7,872 nt of DNA from the NCBI GenBank assembly GCA_051009035.1, contig JBPCWY010000146.1, positions 1 through 7,872 on the forward strand, read 5' to 3'. The position numbers were made by a program, and so were the translations under genes. Shown here one piece after another: positions 6,025-7,872 of the stretch. The stretch's first letter is position 1. Each line of letters opens with the position of its first letter. The notes beneath the pieces were generated by a model. The model saw only the letters and a list, made by a program, of their open reading frames with translations, searched no databases and was not told where the DNA came from. The stretch is from Persebacter sp051009035 (GTDB lineage: Bacteria; Pseudomonadota; Gammaproteobacteria; Tethybacterales; Persebacteraceae).

Positions 6025-6287
6025 TAAAAACCGCGTCCGTAAAAATATTCGCCGCAAAAATATTTTCCAAAAAAACATTCCCCGTTTTTGCGCCGGCGTT
6101 TATTTTGGATTCCATTCCCGCCGTTTTCGCCCGTAGTACAAAACGGATTCCCCGCCCGGTTTTGTCCGCTTCGGAGAATGCGGTAAAACGGATTTTTGCC
6201 AAAGGCGCGCGCTTGCCGCAAAAAACGCAAACGGCGTTTATCGCCGCGCCGCGCATTATTGATATTTTAGTTTTGCAAATAAGATGA
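6021..6287 (+). CDS. Small basic hypothetical protein (88 residues) within the transporter operon
   Basis: I do not recognise this protein. It lies between the DppC-type permease and the ATPase genes and shares an ATGA overlap with each, the junction used throughout this operon. The product would be very basic: many Lys and Arg, few Asp or Glu. It starts MIKTASVKIFAAKIFSKK, followed by a moderately hydrophobic stretch (about residues 19-33), a basic middle, and a hydrophobic C-terminus ending IIDILVLQIR. It uses codons uncommon in its neighbours (several ATA, plus AGT, ACA and AGA), and a stretch near 6104-6132 (TTTTGGATTCCATTCCCGCC) resembles the right half of the intergenic repeats, so part of it may be decayed repeat. 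It may encode a small protein or serve mainly as a translated spacer coupling ATPase synthesis to the permeases. Confidence 0.45.
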   Translation: MIKTASVKIFAAKIFSKKTFPVFAPAFILDSIPAVFARSTKRIPRPVLSASENAVKRIFAKGARLPQKTQTAFIAAPRIIDILVLQIR

Positions 6288-7872
6288 ACTCCGGTTTTTC
6301 ATCCGAAACCGAATCCGCAAAAGGCGCGCCGTTGCTGCAAATGCGCGGCGTGGAAATTGAAGGGCGGGGCGGCGATTCCGAAAATTATATTCCGATTGTG
6401 CGCGGCGTGGATTTGACTTTGCGGCGCGGCGAAGTTGTCGGATTAATCGGCGAATCGGGCGCGGGTAAATCCACTTTGGGACTCGCCGCGATGGGTTTTG
6501 CGCGGGACGGCTGCCGCATTTGCGGGGGCGAAATTATTTTTGACGGCATGGATTTAACCCGCTGCGGCGAAGAAGAGCGGCGCAAACTGCGCGGCGCGCG
6601 CATCGCATATGTCGCGCAATCGGCGGCGGCGTCTTTTAATCCGGCGCACATGTTAATCCGCCAATGCTGCGAATCGGCTGCGCTCTTTAATATTAAAACC
6701 CCCGCCGAAGCGGAACGGGACGCCGTCGCTTTATACCGCAAACTGCGCATGCCCGCGCCCGATGAAATCGGTTTTCGGTATCCGCACCAAGTTTCGGGCG
6801 GGCAGTTGCAGCGGGCGATGACCGCGATGGCGATGTCCTGCCGCCCCGATTTAATTGTTTTTGACGAACCGACGACCGCGCTGGATGTCACGACCCAAAT
6901 AGAAGTGCTGGCGGCAATCCGCGGCATCGTCCGCGAATACGCAACGGCGGCGCTTTATATCACGCACGATTTGGCGGTAGTCGCGCAAATGTCCGACCGC
7001 ATCATGGTCCTCAAAGACGGGCGGCTGGTGGAAGAAAATACGGCGCGCGCGATGCTTTCCGCGCCGCGCGAAGAATATACAAAATCGTTGTGGGCGGTGC
7101 GCAAGTTTCGCAAACCGCCAAAACCCCCGCCAACCGGCGCGCCTTTGGCGGCGGCGGAAAATGTTTCGGCGCATTACGGAAAAGAACAGGCGTTGTTTGA
7201 TATTTCCGCGCCGTTGCACGCGGGGCGGACGCTCGCCGTTGTGGGCGAATCGGGTTCGGGCAAATCCACTTTGGCGCGCTGTTTGGCGGGGCTTTTGCCC
7301 CCGTCCGCCGGGCGGCTTTTGTTGGACGGCGCGCCGCTTCCCGCCCGCTGCGAAGCGCGCTCCAAAAAACAGTTGCAGGATATTCAGATGATTTACCAAA
7401 TGCCCGACACCGCGCTCAATCCGCGCCACAAAGTCCGCGACATTATCGGACGGCCGTTGCGGTTTTATTTGGGATTGTCCGGAAGCGCGCTCGCCGACCG
7501 CGCCGCCGAATTGCTGGAACAAATTGAATTGCCCGCGGCGCAATTTTTGGACCGCCTGCCGGCGGAGCTTTCGGGCGGGCAAAAACAGCGCGTTTGCATC
7601 GCCCGCGCCCTTGCGGCAAATCCGCGCATGGTGATTTGCGATGAAATAACTTCCGCGCTTGACCAGCTTGTCGCCGAAGGCATTTTGCGCCTGTTGCAAA
7701 AATTGCAGGACGAATTATCCCTGTGTTATTTTTTCATCACGCACGATTTATCCATCGTCCGCGCGATTGCGGACGAAGTCGCGGTAATGCACCGCGGGCG
7801 CATCGTAGAAGCGGGCGGGCGCGATGAAATTTTTTCGCCGCCGCACCATGAATATACCGAATTGCTGTTGTC
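6284..7872 (+). CDS. Fused double ABC transporter ATPase (DppD-DppF type), 3' end cut by the window
   Basis: 529 residues are visible and the frame is still open at the window end. Two complete nucleotide-binding domains are joined in one chain, as in GsiA or YejF, and would power the two permeases. Domain 1: Walker A G56-E-S-G-A-G-K-S-T64, signature VSGGQ (170-174), Walker B LIVFDE (190-195), switch H228. A proline/lysine-rich linker lies near 270-285. Domain 2: Walker A G321-E-S-G-S-G-K-S-T329, signature LSGGQ (429-433), Walker B MVICDE with D453-E454, switch H487. Domain 2 has DEITSALD where DEPTSALD is usual, and the domain 1 Q-loop is QSAAASFNP instead of the common QDPxxSLNP. The catalytic glutamates are present in both domains. 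The final HHEYTELLL matches the usual C-terminal HPYTxxLL motif, so only a short tail is likely missing. It starts in an ATGA overlap with the small ORF and has no clear Shine-Dalgarno sequence. Confidence 0.94.
   Translation, partial: MNSGFSSETESAKGAPLLQMRGVEIEGRGGDSENYIPIVRGVDLTLRRGEVVGLIGESGAGKSTLGLAAMGFARDGCRICGGEIIFDGMDLTRCGEEERRKLRGARIAYVAQSAAASFNPAHMLIRQCCESAALFNIKTPAEAERDAVALYRKLRMPAPDEIGFRYPHQVSGGQLQRAMTAMAMSCRPDLIVFDEPTTALDVTTQIEVLAAIRGIVREYATAALYITHDLAVVAQMSDRIMVLKDGRLVEENTARAMLSAPREEYTKSLWAVRKFRKPPKPPPTGAPLAAAENVSAHYGKEQALFDISAPLHAGRTLAVVGESGSGKSTLARCLAGLLPPSAGRLLLDGAPLPARCEARSKKQLQDIQMIYQMPDTALNPRHKVRDIIGRPLRFYLGLSGSALADRAAELLEQIELPAAQFLDRLPAELSGGQKQRVCIARALAANPRMVICDEITSALDQLVAEGILRLLQKLQDELSLCYFFITHDLSIVRAIADEVAVMHRGRIVEAGGRDEIFSPPHHEYTELLL

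Larger units (their letters stand above)
2048..7872 (+). other. Single transporter operon (six genes)
   Basis: Six genes follow each other on the + strand with no gaps: an 8-base overlap between the binding protein and esterase genes, then ATGA overlaps at 4265, 5221, 6021 and 6284. Only the first gene has a strong ribosome binding site; the esterase and first permease genes have moderate ones and the rest have none that I can see. The gene order SBP-esterase-permease-permease-small ORF-double ATPase is otherwise that of a Dpp-type importer. No promoter or terminator is evident inside. Confidence 0.8.

Noticed and set aside
6851..7699. Long minus-strand frame opposite the ATPase
   Set aside because: Arg/Gln/Phe-rich shadow of the well-supported ATPase reading frame; GC-biased codons leave the antisense frame open.

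Overview
The window suggests a moderately GC-rich member of the Pseudomonadota. The evidence is a Tat-exported solute-binding protein, a Dpp/Opp-type ABC transporter, and intergenic palindromes of the ATTCCC-N8-GGGAAT class best known as dRS3 in Neisseria and widespread in beta- and gammaproteobacteria. The genus cannot be fixed from this sequence. Every convincing gene lies on the + strand.

Layout. Positions 1-391 carry no convincing gene. They hold one copy of a roughly 105-130 bp palindrome-ended repeat (119-246) and an AT-rich leader. A lone amidohydrolase gene (Amidohydro_2 / COG2159 type, 392-1465) follows. Positions 1466-2047 are non-coding. They hold a tandem array of the same repeat with a period of 177 bp (1517-1885), a weak terminator-like hairpin (1897-1934), and a promoter with an extended -10 box (TATACT at 2004-2009). 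From 2048 to the window end runs one tightly packed operon: a Tat-signal solute-binding protein (family 5), a TesA-like GDSL esterase without an evident signal peptide, DppB-type and DppC-type permeases, an unrecognised very basic 88-residue ORF, and a fused double ATPase that is cut by the window end.

How the genes work together. The binding protein, the two permeases and the double ATPase form a complete ABC importer of the dipeptide/oligopeptide/nickel (PepT) class. The esterase is interleaved between the binding protein and the permeases, and a metal-dependent hydrolase lies just upstream. One reading, which is inference, is that the locus imports a small ester- or amide-containing compound and hydrolyses it in the cytoplasm. 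Genes from the esterase onward are joined by four-base ATGA stop/start overlaps, with little or no Shine-Dalgarno sequence at three of the four junctions, so translational coupling is likely.

Most unusual items: (1) the NIME-like tandem array, whose relatives lie on both sides of the amidohydrolase gene; (2) the 88-residue ORF held between ATGA overlaps on both sides; (3) the esterase gene, which appears to start at a TTG while an out-of-frame ATGA sits exactly on the preceding stop codon. I do not see a clearly new multi-gene system. The importer is a known class with unusual additions.
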